A stretch of DNA of 64,000 nucleotides from Nitrosospira briensis C-128 (GCF_000619905.2 NZ_CP012371.1:2873942-2937941), one strand, 5' to 3'; positions 9,860 to 20,558 are shown, numbered from the stretch's first letter. Notes: generated by a model not told the origin, from the sequence alone. A program made the numbers and translations.

Positions 9860-11509
9860 TTATGGGCTCGCTGCAACTGAACTGTCCGTGAGCGTCACTG
9901 GCGCACCGCCGACAAAATGAGTAACCCTTGGGGGTTTGCCGCCTGTGTGAAAACGGAGGGCATTTTCCTGAACACGCTGATCCTCGCGCGTGACACGCGT
10001 ATGCTGACGCAAATGATCGAGCCACGAGTCATGCTGGAAGAGCTCGACATAGCGGCCGGGCAGCGTAATATCCTCAAAGATGCCCCAGGCAAACGCGCCA
10101 TCGCGGCGGCGTAACGCGCCGAGCGGTTGCATCGCATCCAGGAAGGCCACGCGCTGGTCTAGCGCAACCTCGTATTCGATAGTCACCAGGACCGGGCCTC
10201 GGCGCCGATCCAGTACCTCCGCGGCGGGCGGGTGCGGCGCCCAATGATCGGATGGCGCCAGGTCAGGCGCTTCCCGTGCTCCCAGGCTGAATCCGCGGGT
10301 AGCCAGTGCTGCCGCCACGGCGCCCGCAGCCGACGCCACCAGGGCCGCAGGAATGCCGGCTTCCGAGGCAAACCATCCCCATAGTAGACTGCCGAGCGCC
10401 ATTCCGGCGGAGATCACCATGATGTAGAGCGATAATGCACGGCCTCGAACCCAGGTGGGCACCGAGATCTGCGCTGCGACCTGCAGCGAAGACAGGACAG
10501 TGACCCAGGCGGCGCCGGAAATCAGCATGACTCCGTACAGTACCGCTTCGCTCCGGATCGTCGCCAGGGCTACCGTGGTCAGCGCATATACTATGCTCGC
10601 GACAAGCACCAGGCGGTCGCGTGAGACATGCGCCTGAAGCCTCGGTAAACTGATAACAGCGCCGACCGCGCCCATGCCGACAAAGGTCAGGAGGAATCCA
10701 TAGGTTGCCGGACCGCCCGCAAGCTCATTGCGCGCGATCAGCGGGAGCAGCGCCCATGCGGAAATCGTGAAGACAATGAAAGCGGTGGCACGGATCAGGA
10801 CGGCGCGAAACGGCGATGCCATGCGCGCATAGCGCAATCCCGCACGCAGCGCCTGGAAAAAGCGCTCAGGCGGCAGAGAGCGCTCATCCGGTTGAGGTTT
10901 CCAGTGCCACAGCATCAGTATCATGCCGATAAACGAGATTGCGTTAAGGCTATAGGCTGCCCATGCGCCCAGTTGGGACAGCATCAGGCCGCCAATGGCG
11001 GGGCCGATGGAGCGCGAGAGGTTCATCGACAGTGAACTCAGGGCAACAGCTTGCGGCAGCAGGTTTCTGGGAACGAGTTCGGGGCCGGTGACGTTCATTG
11101 CAGGTGTTGCCATGGATGCCCCGATGCCCATGGCGAAGGTCAGGATCAACAGATACAATGCATCGAGCTGATCGATGCCGGACAGGAAAGCCAGCGTGGC
11201 AGCTGCAAGCGCCATCCATATTTGTGTTGCGAGCAAATAGCGGCGCCGGTCGACGATATCGGTGAGCGCACCCGCAACCAGCGCGAACAGTACCATCGGC
11301 AATGATGCCGCTGCCTGTACGAGGGACACCATCACCGGCGAAGGGGAAAGGTCGGTCATCACCCAGCCGGAGGCTACCGCATTGATCCAGGTACCGATAT
11401 TGGAACCGAGCGATGCGAGCCAAAAAAATCTGAACGTCTGTAACTTGAGCGGCGAGTACGCGCCGGGGATCGAGGTGTTCGAGGGGCTATCGTTGGTGGA
11501 CGTGCTCAT
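9860..11509 (-). CDS. MFS transporter, EntS/MFS_3-like, with C-terminal soluble domain
   Basis: A 549-residue inner-membrane protein. Residues from about 20 to 410 form the major facilitator core, beginning YSPLKLQTFRFFWLASLGSNIGTW with the loop motif GALTDIVDRRR, as in the EntS-like MFS_3 family of drug and siderophore exporters. The last 110 residues (VTIEYEVALDQRVAFLDAM onwards) form a soluble alpha/beta domain seen on some members. Substrate unknown. Start at ATG 11509 (MSTSTNDSPSN); an upstream extension to 11635 lacks support. Confidence 0.82.
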   Translation of the reverse strand: MSTSTNDSPSNTSIPGAYSPLKLQTFRFFWLASLGSNIGTWINAVASGWVMTDLSPSPVMVSLVQAAASLPMVLFALVAGALTDIVDRRRYLLATQIWMALAAATLAFLSGIDQLDALYLLILTFAMGIGASMATPAMNVTGPELVPRNLLPQAVALSSLSMNLSRSIGPAIGGLMLSQLGAWAAYSLNAISFIGMILMLWHWKPQPDERSLPPERFFQALRAGLRYARMASPFRAVLIRATAFIVFTISAWALLPLIARNELAGGPATYGFLLTFVGMGAVGAVISLPRLQAHVSRDRLVLVASIVYALTTVALATIRSEAVLYGVMLISGAAWVTVLSSLQVAAQISVPTWVRGRALSLYIMVISAGMALGSLLWGWFASEAGIPAALVASAAGAVAAALATRGFSLGAREAPDLAPSDHWAPHPPAAEVLDRRRGPVLVTIEYEVALDQRVAFLDAMQPLGALRRRDGAFAWGIFEDITLPGRYVELFQHDSWLDHLRQHTRVTREDQRVQENALRFHTGGKPPRVTHFVGGAPVTLTDSSVAASP

Positions 11510-11840
11510 CAGGAAACCCCGGCTATAAAAAAACAGTGCTGTTGTTATTGACGACCAATGGATTATATAGCGCCAATTAGCGCACCGTTGATACCGCCCA
11601 CGGGACCATGTGGTTTTGCTTGGCAGAATCCGCACGTAACGCTTGGGTTTGCCTGACAGCTGATGAAGACGGTAAGGCGTCCTTCATCGAATAATTTTTG
11701 TAATATCAGCGCAATTGCTATATATAGACCATGGCATTTATAAATCAATTCATTTATTCAAAACGTATTTTCCGAAATTGTGAAATGACAGGATTTATCC
11801 GCAACGACTGCGGAGCTATCCTGCCGAAAATAATTTTCTG

Positions 11841-13202
11841 ATGGCTAAACCCAAATCCACTTATTCCTGCACCGAATGCGGCGGCCAGACCTTGAAATGG
11901 CAGGGACAGTGCCCGCATTGTCAGGCATGGAACACGCTGGTCGAGGCAATCGCCGAAAAAACCGTGACCCGTTTTACACCGGTATCCGAAACAGGACAGG
12001 TGCAAAGCTTGAGCGAGGTGAAGACGGGGGAAGAGCAGCGTTACTCCACCGGCATGGCCGAATTTGACCGGGTATTGGGTGGCGGCCTGGTGCATGGCGG
12101 CGTGGTGCTGCTGGGGGGAGATCCGGGAATCGGCAAATCCACGCTGTTGCTGCAAGCACTATGTCATATGTCGCAAATATCCGCTACGAGTAACGTATTG
12201 TATGTGAGCGGCGAGGAGTCGGCGCAGCAGGTGGCGCTACGGGCACAACGCATGACCCTGGATGCCAAGGCGATACATTTTCTGGCAGAAATACGGTTGG
12301 AAAAAATCCAGATAGCACTGGCGGAACGCAAACCGGATGTCGCGGTAATCGATTCCATCCAGACGATTTATTCCGACGCGCTGCAATCGGCGCCGGGTTC
12401 GGTCGCGCAGGTGCGCGAGTGTGCCGCTCAATTGACACGATTAGCGAAGGCCAGCGGCACGTGCATCATTCTGGTGGGCCATGTCACCAAGGAAGGGGCC
12501 CTGGCGGGACCGCGCGTGCTGGAGCACATGGTGGACACGGTACTCTACTTCGAGGGCGACACCCATTCCAGTTTTCGCCTGATTCGAGCTTTCAAGAACC
12601 GCTTCGGCGCGGTGAACGAACTCGGCGTGTTCGCCATGAGCGAAAAGGGTTTGCGCGAGGTGAGCAATCCTTCGGCCCTGTTTCTTTCCCACCACGGGGG
12701 ACAGGTGCCCGGTTCGTGCATCATGGTGACGCAGGAAGGCACGCGCCCTCTGCTGGTGGAAATTCAGGCGCTGGTGGATGAGGCCCATGCGCCTAATGCC
12801 AGGAGGCTCAGCGTGGGGCTGGAACAGAACCGTCTGGCGATGTTGCTGGCGGTATTGCACCGCCATGCAGGCATTGCGTGCTTCGATCAGGATGTGTTCG
12901 TCAATGCGGTGGGTGGTGTGAAAATTACGGAGCCGGGTGCGGATCTGGCGGTATTGCTGGCTATTGTTTCTTCACTCAAGAACAAGCCGCTGCCGGAAAA
13001 AACGGTGGTGTTCGGTGAAGTCGGGTTGGCGGGAGAGATACGTCCGGTCCAGCGCGGCCAGGAGCGGCTGAAGGAAGCCGCGAAGCTGGGTTTTGTGCAG
13101 GCCATCGTTCCCAAGGCCAACAAGCCGAAGCAGGCAATTTCCGGCATCGAGGTCATTGCAGTGGAACGGGTGGAGGAGGCCGTCGCGCAAATGCGGCGGT
13201 GA
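11841..13202 (+). CDS. radA: DNA repair protein RadA
   Basis: A 453-residue RecA-like ATPase that promotes branch migration in recombination. An N-terminal zinc finger has Cys10, Cys13, Cys24 and Cys27; the Walker A is GGDPGIGKST; the RadA-specific KNRFG motif follows; and the C-terminus is the inactive Lon-like domain (PGADLAVLLAIVSSLKN, VFGEVGLAGEIRPV). Full family length. The next gene begins 28 bp later. Confidence 0.96.
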   Translation: MAKPKSTYSCTECGGQTLKWQGQCPHCQAWNTLVEAIAEKTVTRFTPVSETGQVQSLSEVKTGEEQRYSTGMAEFDRVLGGGLVHGGVVLLGGDPGIGKSTLLLQALCHMSQISATSNVLYVSGEESAQQVALRAQRMTLDAKAIHFLAEIRLEKIQIALAERKPDVAVIDSIQTIYSDALQSAPGSVAQVRECAAQLTRLAKASGTCIILVGHVTKEGALAGPRVLEHMVDTVLYFEGDTHSSFRLIRAFKNRFGAVNELGVFAMSEKGLREVSNPSALFLSHHGGQVPGSCIMVTQEGTRPLLVEIQALVDEAHAPNARRLSVGLEQNRLAMLLAVLHRHAGIACFDQDVFVNAVGGVKITEPGADLAVLLAIVSSLKNKPLPEKTVVFGEVGLAGEIRPVQRGQERLKEAAKLGFVQAIVPKANKPKQAISGIEVIAVERVEEAVAQMRR

Positions 13203-13230
13203 AGCGCTGATATAACTCGGGAGAAGGGAC

Positions 13231-14055
13231 ATGGAGGGTCGGATGCGTTCCCGGTTGTGGTGGCTGGGCATTCTTTCGGCCGGGATGTTCCTGATTGCAG
13301 CGATTGTGCCGCCTATTCCCCAGCCCCAGGCATATCATCAGTTTGCCGATGCGCGCTACTTTTTCGGCATACCGAATTTTTGTGATGTCACGTCCGGCGT
13401 TGCCTTTCTGTTTGTCGGCGTAGCAGGTTTGCGGTTCCTGCTGGACCCTTGCGGGTGGGGGGCAGCGGGGGCATTCGTCGAGCCGTCCGAACGCTGGCCT
13501 TACCTGATTCTTTTCCTGAGTGTGGCAATGGCTTGCTTTGGCTCGGGCTATTATCACCTGATGCCCGATAACGACCGCCTGATGTGGGACCGGCTACCGA
13601 TTGCCATCGGTATAACCGCACTGCTCGCCGCAACGCTCAACGAGCGCATCAATCCAAAGCTGGGCTCGCGGTTGCTGCCTGTGCTGGTCGCGATTGGAGC
13701 AGGAACGGTGGTGCACTGGCATTGGAGTGAACAGCGTGGCATCGGCAATCTGAACTTTTACGTCTTCGTACAGTTCTATTCATTGCTGACGGTTATCCTG
13801 CTTGCCATTTTTTTCCAGTCGAGATATACCCGCGGAGCTGATATTTACGTGGCGCTTGCGCTCTATGGCTTTGCCAAGCTTGCGGAACTCGAGGATCAGG
13901 AAATTTATGATCTCGGTCATGTGATAAGCGGTCATACGGCAAAGCATCTGCTTGCTGCCGCCGGCGTTTACTGTATCCTGCACATGCTTGGAAAACGCGA
14001 GCCCCTGCCGGAGAAACTGGAACGGCCGGAGCCGCGCGTTGCGCGCTTGTCGTAG
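13231..14055 (+). CDS. alkaline ceramidase-like membrane hydrolase (CREST superfamily)
   Basis: A 274-residue integral membrane protein with about seven helices. It contains GSGYYHLMPDNDRLMWDRLPI and SGHTAKHLLAA, the spaced Ser, His, Asp and His-x3-His signature of the CREST group of metal-dependent membrane amidases. The bacterial substrate is not known; the family resemblance rests on these motifs only. The ATG at 13231 has GGAGAAGGG upstream. Probably co-transcribed with radA and the downstream haemoglobin gene. Confidence 0.65.
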   Translation: MEGRMRSRLWWLGILSAGMFLIAAIVPPIPQPQAYHQFADARYFFGIPNFCDVTSGVAFLFVGVAGLRFLLDPCGWGAAGAFVEPSERWPYLILFLSVAMACFGSGYYHLMPDNDRLMWDRLPIAIGITALLAATLNERINPKLGSRLLPVLVAIGAGTVVHWHWSEQRGIGNLNFYVFVQFYSLLTVILLAIFFQSRYTRGADIYVALALYGFAKLAELEDQEIYDLGHVISGHTAKHLLAAAGVYCILHMLGKREPLPEKLERPEPRVARLS

Positions 14056-14101
14056 CGCTTGTATAGCGACTGATGGTTGAAGAATAAGATAGGAGAGTGA
14101 A

Positions 14102-14488
14102 GTGCATCTTGTAGAAGCTTATGAACTGATGGGTGGTGAAACAGCTATCCGTCGCCTGGTAGACCGTTTTTACGATCTGATGGATGAGGACCCGGACTAT
14201 TACGGCATACGTAAACTTCATCCGCAGGATTTGGGCAGTTCGAGAGACAAGTTGTTCATGTTTCTATCCGGTTGGACAGGCGGCCCATCCTTGTATACCG
14301 AAAAACATGGCGAGCCGCGCCTGCGAACCCGTCATAAGCCTTTTCCGATAGCCGCTCCGGAGCGTGACCAGTGGTTGGACTGCATGAATCGTGCGATGGC
14401 GGATGTCGGGTTGGACGAGGAATTGTGCAAAAGTCTTGCCAAGGCTTTCTATCAGACTGCCGATTTCATGCGTAACCAACCGGAATAA
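14102..14488 (+). CDS. truncated haemoglobin, group II (TrHbO)
   Basis: A 128-residue 2-on-2 globin. Proximal haem ligand His lies in TRHKPFPI, Tyr B10 in RFYDLM, and Trp G8 in DQWLDCMNRAM, the set characteristic of group II. Such proteins bind oxygen and nitric oxide or peroxide with high affinity. In an ammonia oxidiser, defence against nitrosative stress is a reasonable inference. The start is GTG with a strong AGGAGAG site; a strong terminator follows. Confidence 0.9.
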   Translation: MHLVEAYELMGGETAIRRLVDRFYDLMDEDPDYYGIRKLHPQDLGSSRDKLFMFLSGWTGGPSLYTEKHGEPRLRTRHKPFPIAAPERDQWLDCMNRAMADVGLDEELCKSLAKAFYQTADFMRNQPE

Positions 14489-14566
14489 GAGAACGATTCA
14501 TTCATGCTACGCTGCCATACTCTGGCAACTGGATATGGCATATCCGGGGAACTGTACCAGTTAATG

Positions 14567-14613
14567 CAAATGGCCCGGATTCAGCGTCGAAACCGCTGAA
14601 TCCGGGCCATTTT
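14567..14613. terminator. bidirectional rho-independent terminator
   Basis: GGCCCGGATTCAGCG (14572-14586) pairs perfectly with CGCTGAATCCGGGCC (14594-14608), flanked by AAAT and ATTTT, between the convergent globin and rhlE genes. Confidence 0.85.
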
Positions 14614-14632
14614 CACATTATAAACGTGTCTG

Positions 14633-15997
14633 TTACTTGGTTCTGAAGTGAGATCCGGGAGCGCTGCTATTCCTGAATGTATTTCCTGCTGCATTACCTC
14701 GCGTACCGGTGCGATTATCGCCAAACGAACGGCTGCGGCTATTATCCCAGTTCCCGTTGGTACTATTTGCGGTGCTGGAGCGGCCGCCGTCATTCGACCA
14801 CGTGCGATTGCGTTTATGGGCGACGCTGGGCGCGCCACCTGTTCCGGTGCGCGGCTTGAACCGGGGCTCAAGACCCGGCACCACGTGCGATTCGATTCGC
14901 TGGCCGGTGAAGCGTTCGATCTTTTTCAGAGTAATGCCGTCTTTGCCCGAAGCAAATGATACCGCGATCCCTGATGCGCCGGCACGGCCGGTGCGGCCAA
15001 TACGATGCACATAGTCTTCGGCAAATTTTGGCAGATCGAAATTGATGACGTGAGTGATGCCCACCACGTCGATTCCACGTGCTGCTACATCGGTTGCCAC
15101 CAGCACCCGTAGTGCGCCACCGCGAAGCTTGCTCAGCGTACGCGTGCGATCACGCTGATTCATGTCGCCATGCAAGGCGGCGGCTTCATGGCCCTGGGCG
15201 GAAAGATTGTCGGCAAGCGTATCTGCATCGCGTTTGGTGGCAGTGAAGACGATGGCCTGTTTCAAGGCCAGATCACGTAAAAGATGATCCAGCAGCCGAT
15301 TCTTGTGAGAAAGGTCGTCGACATAATGCAGCCGTTGCTCGATATTGTCGAGTCGAGCCTGCTGTGCCGCAACCTGGATGCGTTTGGGGGATTTCAGCAG
15401 CCGTGCCGCAACATTGTCTATCGCGCTATCCAGCGTGGCTGAAAAAAGCAGCGTCTGGCGAGTTGCGGGTGTGGCGGAAGCGATTCTTTCGACATCATCG
15501 ATAAAACCCATGTCCAGCATACGGTCGGCTTCGTCCAGCACCAGCATTTCCAGGCGCGAAAAATCAATGCGGCCACGTTGGATGTGATCGATCAAGCGGC
15601 CAGGCGTTGCTACCAGAATATCTACCGGTTGTGAAAGCAGTTTATTTTGCAGCGGGTATGGCATGCCGCCAAGAATGCTTACGACCCGGACGCGGGGGAG
15701 ATGCTTACCGTATTTGGCAGCGGATTCGGACACCTGAAGCGCGAGTTCGCGCGTCGGCGTCAGGACCAGTACGCGCGGTCCACGGCTGTGTACGCTGGAT
15801 GGCGTGGCAAGGCGATGCAGCGCCGGCAACATGAATGCAGCGGTTTTGCCGGTACCCGTCTGGGCGGAAGCCATGATGTCGTGGCCAACCAGTAATTCGG
15901 GAATGGCCTGCTCCTGGATGGCAGTGGGCGTGGTGTAGCCTGAGTCGATGATAGCTTTGAGGATAAGCGGGTGTAGATTCAGATTTTCAAAAGACAC
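14633..15997 (-). CDS. rhlE: ATP-dependent RNA helicase RhlE (DEAD box)
   Basis: A 454-residue DEAD-box helicase. In order: Q motif PTAIQEQAIP, Walker A AQTGTGKT, LDEADRMLD, SAT (FSATLD), and HRIGRTGRAG, then a low-complexity tail rich in Arg, Asn, Gly and Ser, as RhlE proteins carry. It remodels RNA in ribosome assembly and mRNA decay. The start codon is GTG at 15997 after TAGGAAAA. A long leader precedes it. Confidence 0.93.
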   Translation of the reverse strand: MSFENLNLHPLILKAIIDSGYTTPTAIQEQAIPELLVGHDIMASAQTGTGKTAAFMLPALHRLATPSSVHSRGPRVLVLTPTRELALQVSESAAKYGKHLPRVRVVSILGGMPYPLQNKLLSQPVDILVATPGRLIDHIQRGRIDFSRLEMLVLDEADRMLDMGFIDDVERIASATPATRQTLLFSATLDSAIDNVAARLLKSPKRIQVAAQQARLDNIEQRLHYVDDLSHKNRLLDHLLRDLALKQAIVFTATKRDADTLADNLSAQGHEAAALHGDMNQRDRTRTLSKLRGGALRVLVATDVAARGIDVVGITHVINFDLPKFAEDYVHRIGRTGRAGASGIAVSFASGKDGITLKKIERFTGQRIESHVVPGLEPRFKPRTGTGGAPSVAHKRNRTWSNDGGRSSTANSTNGNWDNSRSRSFGDNRTGTRGNAAGNTFRNSSAPGSHFRTK

Positions 15998-16463
15998 GTT
16001 GTTTTTTTCCTATTAAATGAAAAAATATGCACCTCATGAGAATTCGAGGTTCGAGGCCAAACGGAGCATGATCAAAAGTTTGCTGCTTGCAGTCATTGAC
16101 ATGCAAGGAGCAGTTTCTTTTGCGCTTGTCTCGGCCAGAAACCTGGACTCATAGAGGCGCTTTAACGCGCGCAAACAGAAAAGGTTGCCGAAATTGATGG
16201 GCAAAATACCGTTGGCGCAAGCGTACATATAAGACATCGCCGCTAACCACGGTACCGCACAATTTCCGTTGGAGGCTTGAAAATCGAAGAGAGGTCAGGA
16301 ACGATGAACCGACAAAAACCCGGAAAGACAGTAGGGGCTTTTCATCGAAGCGGCGAGTATACACGAATCAGCGTTCGCATAGAAAATATTTTTAAGAAAA
16401 GATAAGGGCTGGCAAATGAAGAACTCGGGCGCACGCCGCCGTGCTTATCGCCTCTTCTTCATA
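15998..16463. other. 465-bp gap between rhlE and ftsH
   Basis: No gene is supported here. The stretch is presumably the promoter and a long 5' leader of rhlE; cold-inducible helicase genes often have such leaders, but I cannot identify a specific regulatory structure. Confidence 0.35.
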
Positions 16464-18329
16464 TCAGGCTTTCACCGGATGCGCGGCCTGAGCGATTATC
16501 TCGCGCTTCAACACTTCTATCTGGGGCTCGTTCAGGGTTTCGGTCTTGAGCAGTTCCTCCGCGGCCCGGTCAAGCAGCGCACGGTTGACCATTAGAACGC
16601 CGATAGCGCGCTCCAGCGCATGATCGACAAGCGCGCGCACGGCGCTATCGACCGCATTTGCGGTTTCCTCGCTGTAGTCCCGGCTTTGAGGCATCGGTAC
16701 ACCGGGCTGAAGGTAAGTCGACCGTTCGCGGTCATAGGCGACGTGGCCCAGGGCATCGCTCATCCCGTAGCGCAACACCATCGCGCGGGCAAGATCGGTC
16801 GCACGGATAAGATCGTCGGATGCACCGGTCGATATCTCGCTGAATACCACTTGCTCTGCCGCGCGGCCGCCCAGCAGTACCGCCATCTTGTTTTCCAGCT
16901 CGGCTTGCCTCATCAGAAACCGGTCTTCTGTCGGACGCTGGATCGTATAGCCCAGTGCGCCGACGCCCCGGGGAATGATCGAAATTTTATGCACCTCGTC
17001 AGTGCCCGGCAAAGCCAGGGCTACCAGGGCATGGCCTAACTCGTGGAATGCGACGACGCGCCGCTCTTCCGGGTTAAGCAGACGGTTGCGTTTTTCGAGG
17101 CCCGCGACGACCCGCTCAATGGCGTTATTGAAATCATCCATCGTGACTGAGGTACCGGAACGCCGGGTTGCAAGCAGCGCCGCTTCATTGACCAGATTCG
17201 CCAGATCCGCTCCGGTGAATCCTGGCGTCAATGCTGCGATCTGCTCAGGCTTGACGTCGGTATCGAGCGCCACTTTTTTCAGGTGAACGGCGAGAATCTG
17301 CTCACGGCCCAATTTGTCCGGCCGGTCCACCAGCACCTGGCGGTCGAACCGCCCGGCCCGCAATAACGCGGGATCGAGGATCTCGGGCCGGTTGGTTGCG
17401 GCCAGCAATACTACGCCGCTTTTCGGATCGAAACCATCGAGCTCAGCCAGTAGCTGATTCAGTGTCTGTTCTTTTTCGTCGTGCCCACCCATCCCATATG
17501 CGCCACGAGCCCGCCCCAGTGAATCCAGCTCATCAATAAATATAATGGCGGGCGCCATTTGTCGTGCCTGCTCGAACAGATCGCGCACCCGCGCGGCGCC
17601 GACCCCGACGAACATCTCGACGAATTCGGATCCGGAGATGGAAAAGAACGGGACACCCGCCTCGCCCGCGACGGCGCGGGCGAGGAGCGTCTTGCCGGTA
17701 CCGGGCGGACCGATCAGCAGGATACCTTTGGGCACGCGTCCGCCAAGGCGGCCATACTCTTTGGGGTCCTTCAGGAAATTGATGATCTCGACCAGTTCTT
17801 CTTTTGCTTCATCGACGCCGGCGACATCCGCGAAGGTGACTTTGGTTTCTGTCTCCACGAATACCTTGGCACGGCTTTTGCCGATCGACATCAGGCCGCC
17901 GCTCATACCCCCCGGATTCATGCGTCGAATGATAAATAACCAGATCCCGACAAAAATCGCCATCGGCAGCAGCCAGGACAGCAGGTCACGAACCCACGTG
18001 CTCTGAACCACTCCGGTATAGATAACGTTGTGCTTATCCAGCTTATCAGCCAGTTCGGACTCTACGCGCGTGGTAACGAAATTCTTTAACCCATCGGCGC
18101 CTTCATTCTTGAGTGAGCCGTAAATATGATTCTCGGTGATCGCGATCTCCGCGATCTTGTCCTGATCGAGCAATTCATGAAAGCGGCTGTAAGGGATCGG
18201 CTCGACCTTTGTGTATTTCGTGTACCAATTCTGTACAACCAGGATGCCGAGTATCGCAATGATGACGTACCAGAAATTGATTTGTGTTTTCTTGTCTATG
18301 GGATTTCCCATCGGTTTTATCTTATCCAT
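16464..18329 (-). CDS. ftsH: ATP-dependent zinc metalloprotease FtsH
   Basis: A 621-residue inner-membrane AAA+ protease that degrades misfolded membrane and regulatory proteins. Two N-terminal helices (about residues 20-38 and 112-133) flank a periplasmic domain. The AAA domain has Walker A GPPGTGKT and Walker [12 protein letters not shown]. The zinc site is HELGH instead of the usual HEAGH, still HExxH. It stands alone, without rlmE/ftsJ, so it may be a second FtsH paralogue of the genome; this is inference. Confidence 0.93.
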   Translation of the reverse strand: MDKIKPMGNPIDKKTQINFWYVIIAILGILVVQNWYTKYTKVEPIPYSRFHELLDQDKIAEIAITENHIYGSLKNEGADGLKNFVTTRVESELADKLDKHNVIYTGVVQSTWVRDLLSWLLPMAIFVGIWLFIIRRMNPGGMSGGLMSIGKSRAKVFVETETKVTFADVAGVDEAKEELVEIINFLKDPKEYGRLGGRVPKGILLIGPPGTGKTLLARAVAGEAGVPFFSISGSEFVEMFVGVGAARVRDLFEQARQMAPAIIFIDELDSLGRARGAYGMGGHDEKEQTLNQLLAELDGFDPKSGVVLLAATNRPEILDPALLRAGRFDRQVLVDRPDKLGREQILAVHLKKVALDTDVKPEQIAALTPGFTGADLANLVNEAALLATRRSGTSVTMDDFNNAIERVVAGLEKRNRLLNPEERRVVAFHELGHALVALALPGTDEVHKISIIPRGVGALGYTIQRPTEDRFLMRQAELENKMAVLLGGRAAEQVVFSEISTGASDDLIRATDLARAMVLRYGMSDALGHVAYDRERSTYLQPGVPMPQSRDYSEETANAVDSAVRALVDHALERAIGVLMVNRALLDRAAEELLKTETLNEPQIEVLKREIIAQAAHPVKA

Positions 18330-18743
18330 ACCATCCTTATTGCAAAGTGCTTGTGCTTAGAGACAATTCAGCAAAGGGTTTGTTCAGCATGGCGGGCGAA
18401 GGTTCGCGCCTGGCCATGCATGGTATGCGCGAAAAAAGTCGTTTCCGCATAAGTCGCACAGGATTGAAACTGCATTTTATTTCTTCAGCTGAAACGCCGC
18501 GCGCAATGACCGGTTCACGACCGCTCGGCTTGACGGCGAAACACGAAATGGGTTCTACTTTGTTGGTCCGCCTGGACCGCCAAACAGAAGCATAGGCGAA
18601 ATTGCATAAAAATCAATGGTATTTCTGGCTCCCAGCTCGATAAACGGCTGTTGGGGCATACGCCGCTCTCTCAACTCATCGTCCGGATTCACTTATTATT
18701 TTTAGCGGGTTCCGGTAGCGTATTCAAACAGCCTGTCTCGTTC
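18330..18743. other. 414-bp divergent gap between ftsH and tamA
   Basis: This carries the divergent promoters of ftsH and tamA-tamB in principle, but I see no clear promoter boxes. The tamA frame stays open upstream to a TTG at 18651, without a good ribosome-binding site. Confidence 0.35.
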
Positions 18744-20549
18744 ATGTCTGTTGCGAAATCCCTTTCTCATATCCACCCGGCGCAAATACGGATATCAGCA
18801 CGCCTTCTGGTGCTCATCCTTTTTACGCTGGGAAATGGCGGCATCGCCAATGCACAGCAATCCGATGCCAAAAACACGCCGCCGGCAGTCACCATTTCAG
18901 CACCGGAGCCGTTGCGCGATTTGCTGAAAACGCATTTTCAGCTACCGATGACGCAACTGGTCGATGAAACCGACCGCGCGACTTTCATGCGCCGCGCACG
19001 GAAGCAGATAAGCGAGTTGCTCGCGACCGAAGGCTACTACACGCCGACTATGACCCTGCATTCCGCGATGCCCCATACCATTCCCGGGACAATCCCGGTG
19101 CTGGAAGTCATACCGGGACCCCGCACCCTCGTTACAGAAGTCGATATCGAATTCAAGGGAGATCTGGCAATTGATGAGCCCGGGCGGCGCGCGCGTATCG
19201 AAAAGCTGCGAGCTGCCTGGCCCCTGGGCGCGGGTCAGCCATTTCGCTCGCCAGCCTGGGAAGAAGCCAAGGCAATACTCTTGTCCAGTGTGGCGGCGGA
19301 GGATTATGCCGCAGCAGAGATAGAAGAAAGCAAGGCGGAGGTGGATTCCGATTCTCACAAGGCGCGGCTATTGGTGATAGTGGACTCCGGTCCTGCTTTC
19401 CGCTTTGGAAACCTGGAGATCAAGGGACTCAGCCGCTATGATCCAACGCTGATCACCGGGCTGGCTCCATTCAAAGCGGGCGATTCTTATCGGCGAGACC
19501 AATTACTCTCATTCCAGACGAAACTGCAAAATCTGCCCCAGTTCAACTCAGCAGCCGTCAACATTAAACCTGATGCAGTGACGCATCAGGCAGCACCGGT
19601 GGAGGTGGTTTTATCGGAGGCTCAGTCGCAGCGCGTCTCGGTTGGGGCGGGCTACAGCTCCAATACCGGCGGGCGAGGCGAGATCAATTACACCAACAAT
19701 AATTTTCTGGACCGTGCGCTGCTGCTGAATGGCGGATTGCGCCTGGAACAAAAGCGCCAGACACTATCCACTACCGTCGAAAGCGTGCGGGACCAGGCCG
19801 GCCGCTGGTTTTCTCTGGGAGCAGGTGCCGAAAGGACTTTTATTCAGGAACTGGAAACCGTACGTGAGAAGGTAGGCATAAGCCGTAATCAACTGTATGA
19901 CAAAACGGAAACCCGCTTTGCGCTTAACTGGCAACGGGAAGACCGGGCGCCCAAGGGGGGGCTGCATCAGATAAACGAGACTTTGGTACTGGACGGGCAG
20001 TTGCGCTATCGTTCGGTGGACGATCCTTTGTTTCCACGGGATGGGATGGTAACGGAAGTGCGTATCGGAGGCGGAAGCAAGCAGGCGCTATCCGATCAAA
20101 ATTTCCTGCGCACCTATATAAGGCATCAGTTCTGGTACCCCATCGGGAAACGCGATGTGCTGTTGCTGCGCGGCGAGCTGGGGTATACGTTTGCTCCATC
20201 GCGCTTTGGTATCCCTCAGGAATACCTGTTCCGCGCCGGTGGCATCCAGTCCGTGCGCGGTTATGCATTCCAGCATCTGGGTGTACGCGAAGGTGAAGCC
20301 ATAGTGGGCGGCCGAACCCTGGCCACCGGTACGATTGAATACAACCACTGGTTCACGCGTGAGTGGGGCGCCGCCGTATTTACCGATGTCGGTGATGCTG
20401 CCGACAGTGTACGCCAGCTTGACCTTGCAGTTGGATACGGAGGAGGTGTCCGCTGGCGCAGCCCCGTTGGACCGCTGGCGCTCGATCTTGCGCGCGGGCA
20501 ACGTGACGGCAAATTGCGCCTGCATTTTTCGATTGCCGTGGCATTTTAA
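18744..20549 (+). CDS. tamA: translocation and assembly module TamA (Omp85 family)
   Basis: A 601-residue outer-membrane protein that works with TamB to insert autotransporters and other envelope components. A signal peptide ends near GIANA-QQ. Three POTRA repeats follow (for example TEVDIEFKGDLA and FRFGNLEIKGLSRYD), then a 16-strand Omp85 barrel starting near VSVGAGYSSNTGGRGEINY and ending in a phenylalanine (IAVAF). The start was placed at ATG 18744 so that the signal peptide has normal length. tamB begins 9 bp after its stop. Confidence 0.92.
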   Translation: MSVAKSLSHIHPAQIRISARLLVLILFTLGNGGIANAQQSDAKNTPPAVTISAPEPLRDLLKTHFQLPMTQLVDETDRATFMRRARKQISELLATEGYYTPTMTLHSAMPHTIPGTIPVLEVIPGPRTLVTEVDIEFKGDLAIDEPGRRARIEKLRAAWPLGAGQPFRSPAWEEAKAILLSSVAAEDYAAAEIEESKAEVDSDSHKARLLVIVDSGPAFRFGNLEIKGLSRYDPTLITGLAPFKAGDSYRRDQLLSFQTKLQNLPQFNSAAVNIKPDAVTHQAAPVEVVLSEAQSQRVSVGAGYSSNTGGRGEINYTNNNFLDRALLLNGGLRLEQKRQTLSTTVESVRDQAGRWFSLGAGAERTFIQELETVREKVGISRNQLYDKTETRFALNWQREDRAPKGGLHQINETLVLDGQLRYRSVDDPLFPRDGMVTEVRIGGGSKQALSDQNFLRTYIRHQFWYPIGKRDVLLLRGELGYTFAPSRFGIPQEYLFRAGGIQSVRGYAFQHLGVREGEAIVGGRTLATGTIEYNHWFTREWGAAVFTDVGDAADSVRQLDLAVGYGGGVRWRSPVGPLALDLARGQRDGKLRLHFSIAVAF

Positions 20550-20558
20550 GAAAACGCC

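Noticed and set aside
9577-9876. N-terminal extension of pirin through the family B element
   Set aside because: The extension translates repeat DNA, and ATG 9576 has a strong AAGGAGAA site and the family N-terminus.
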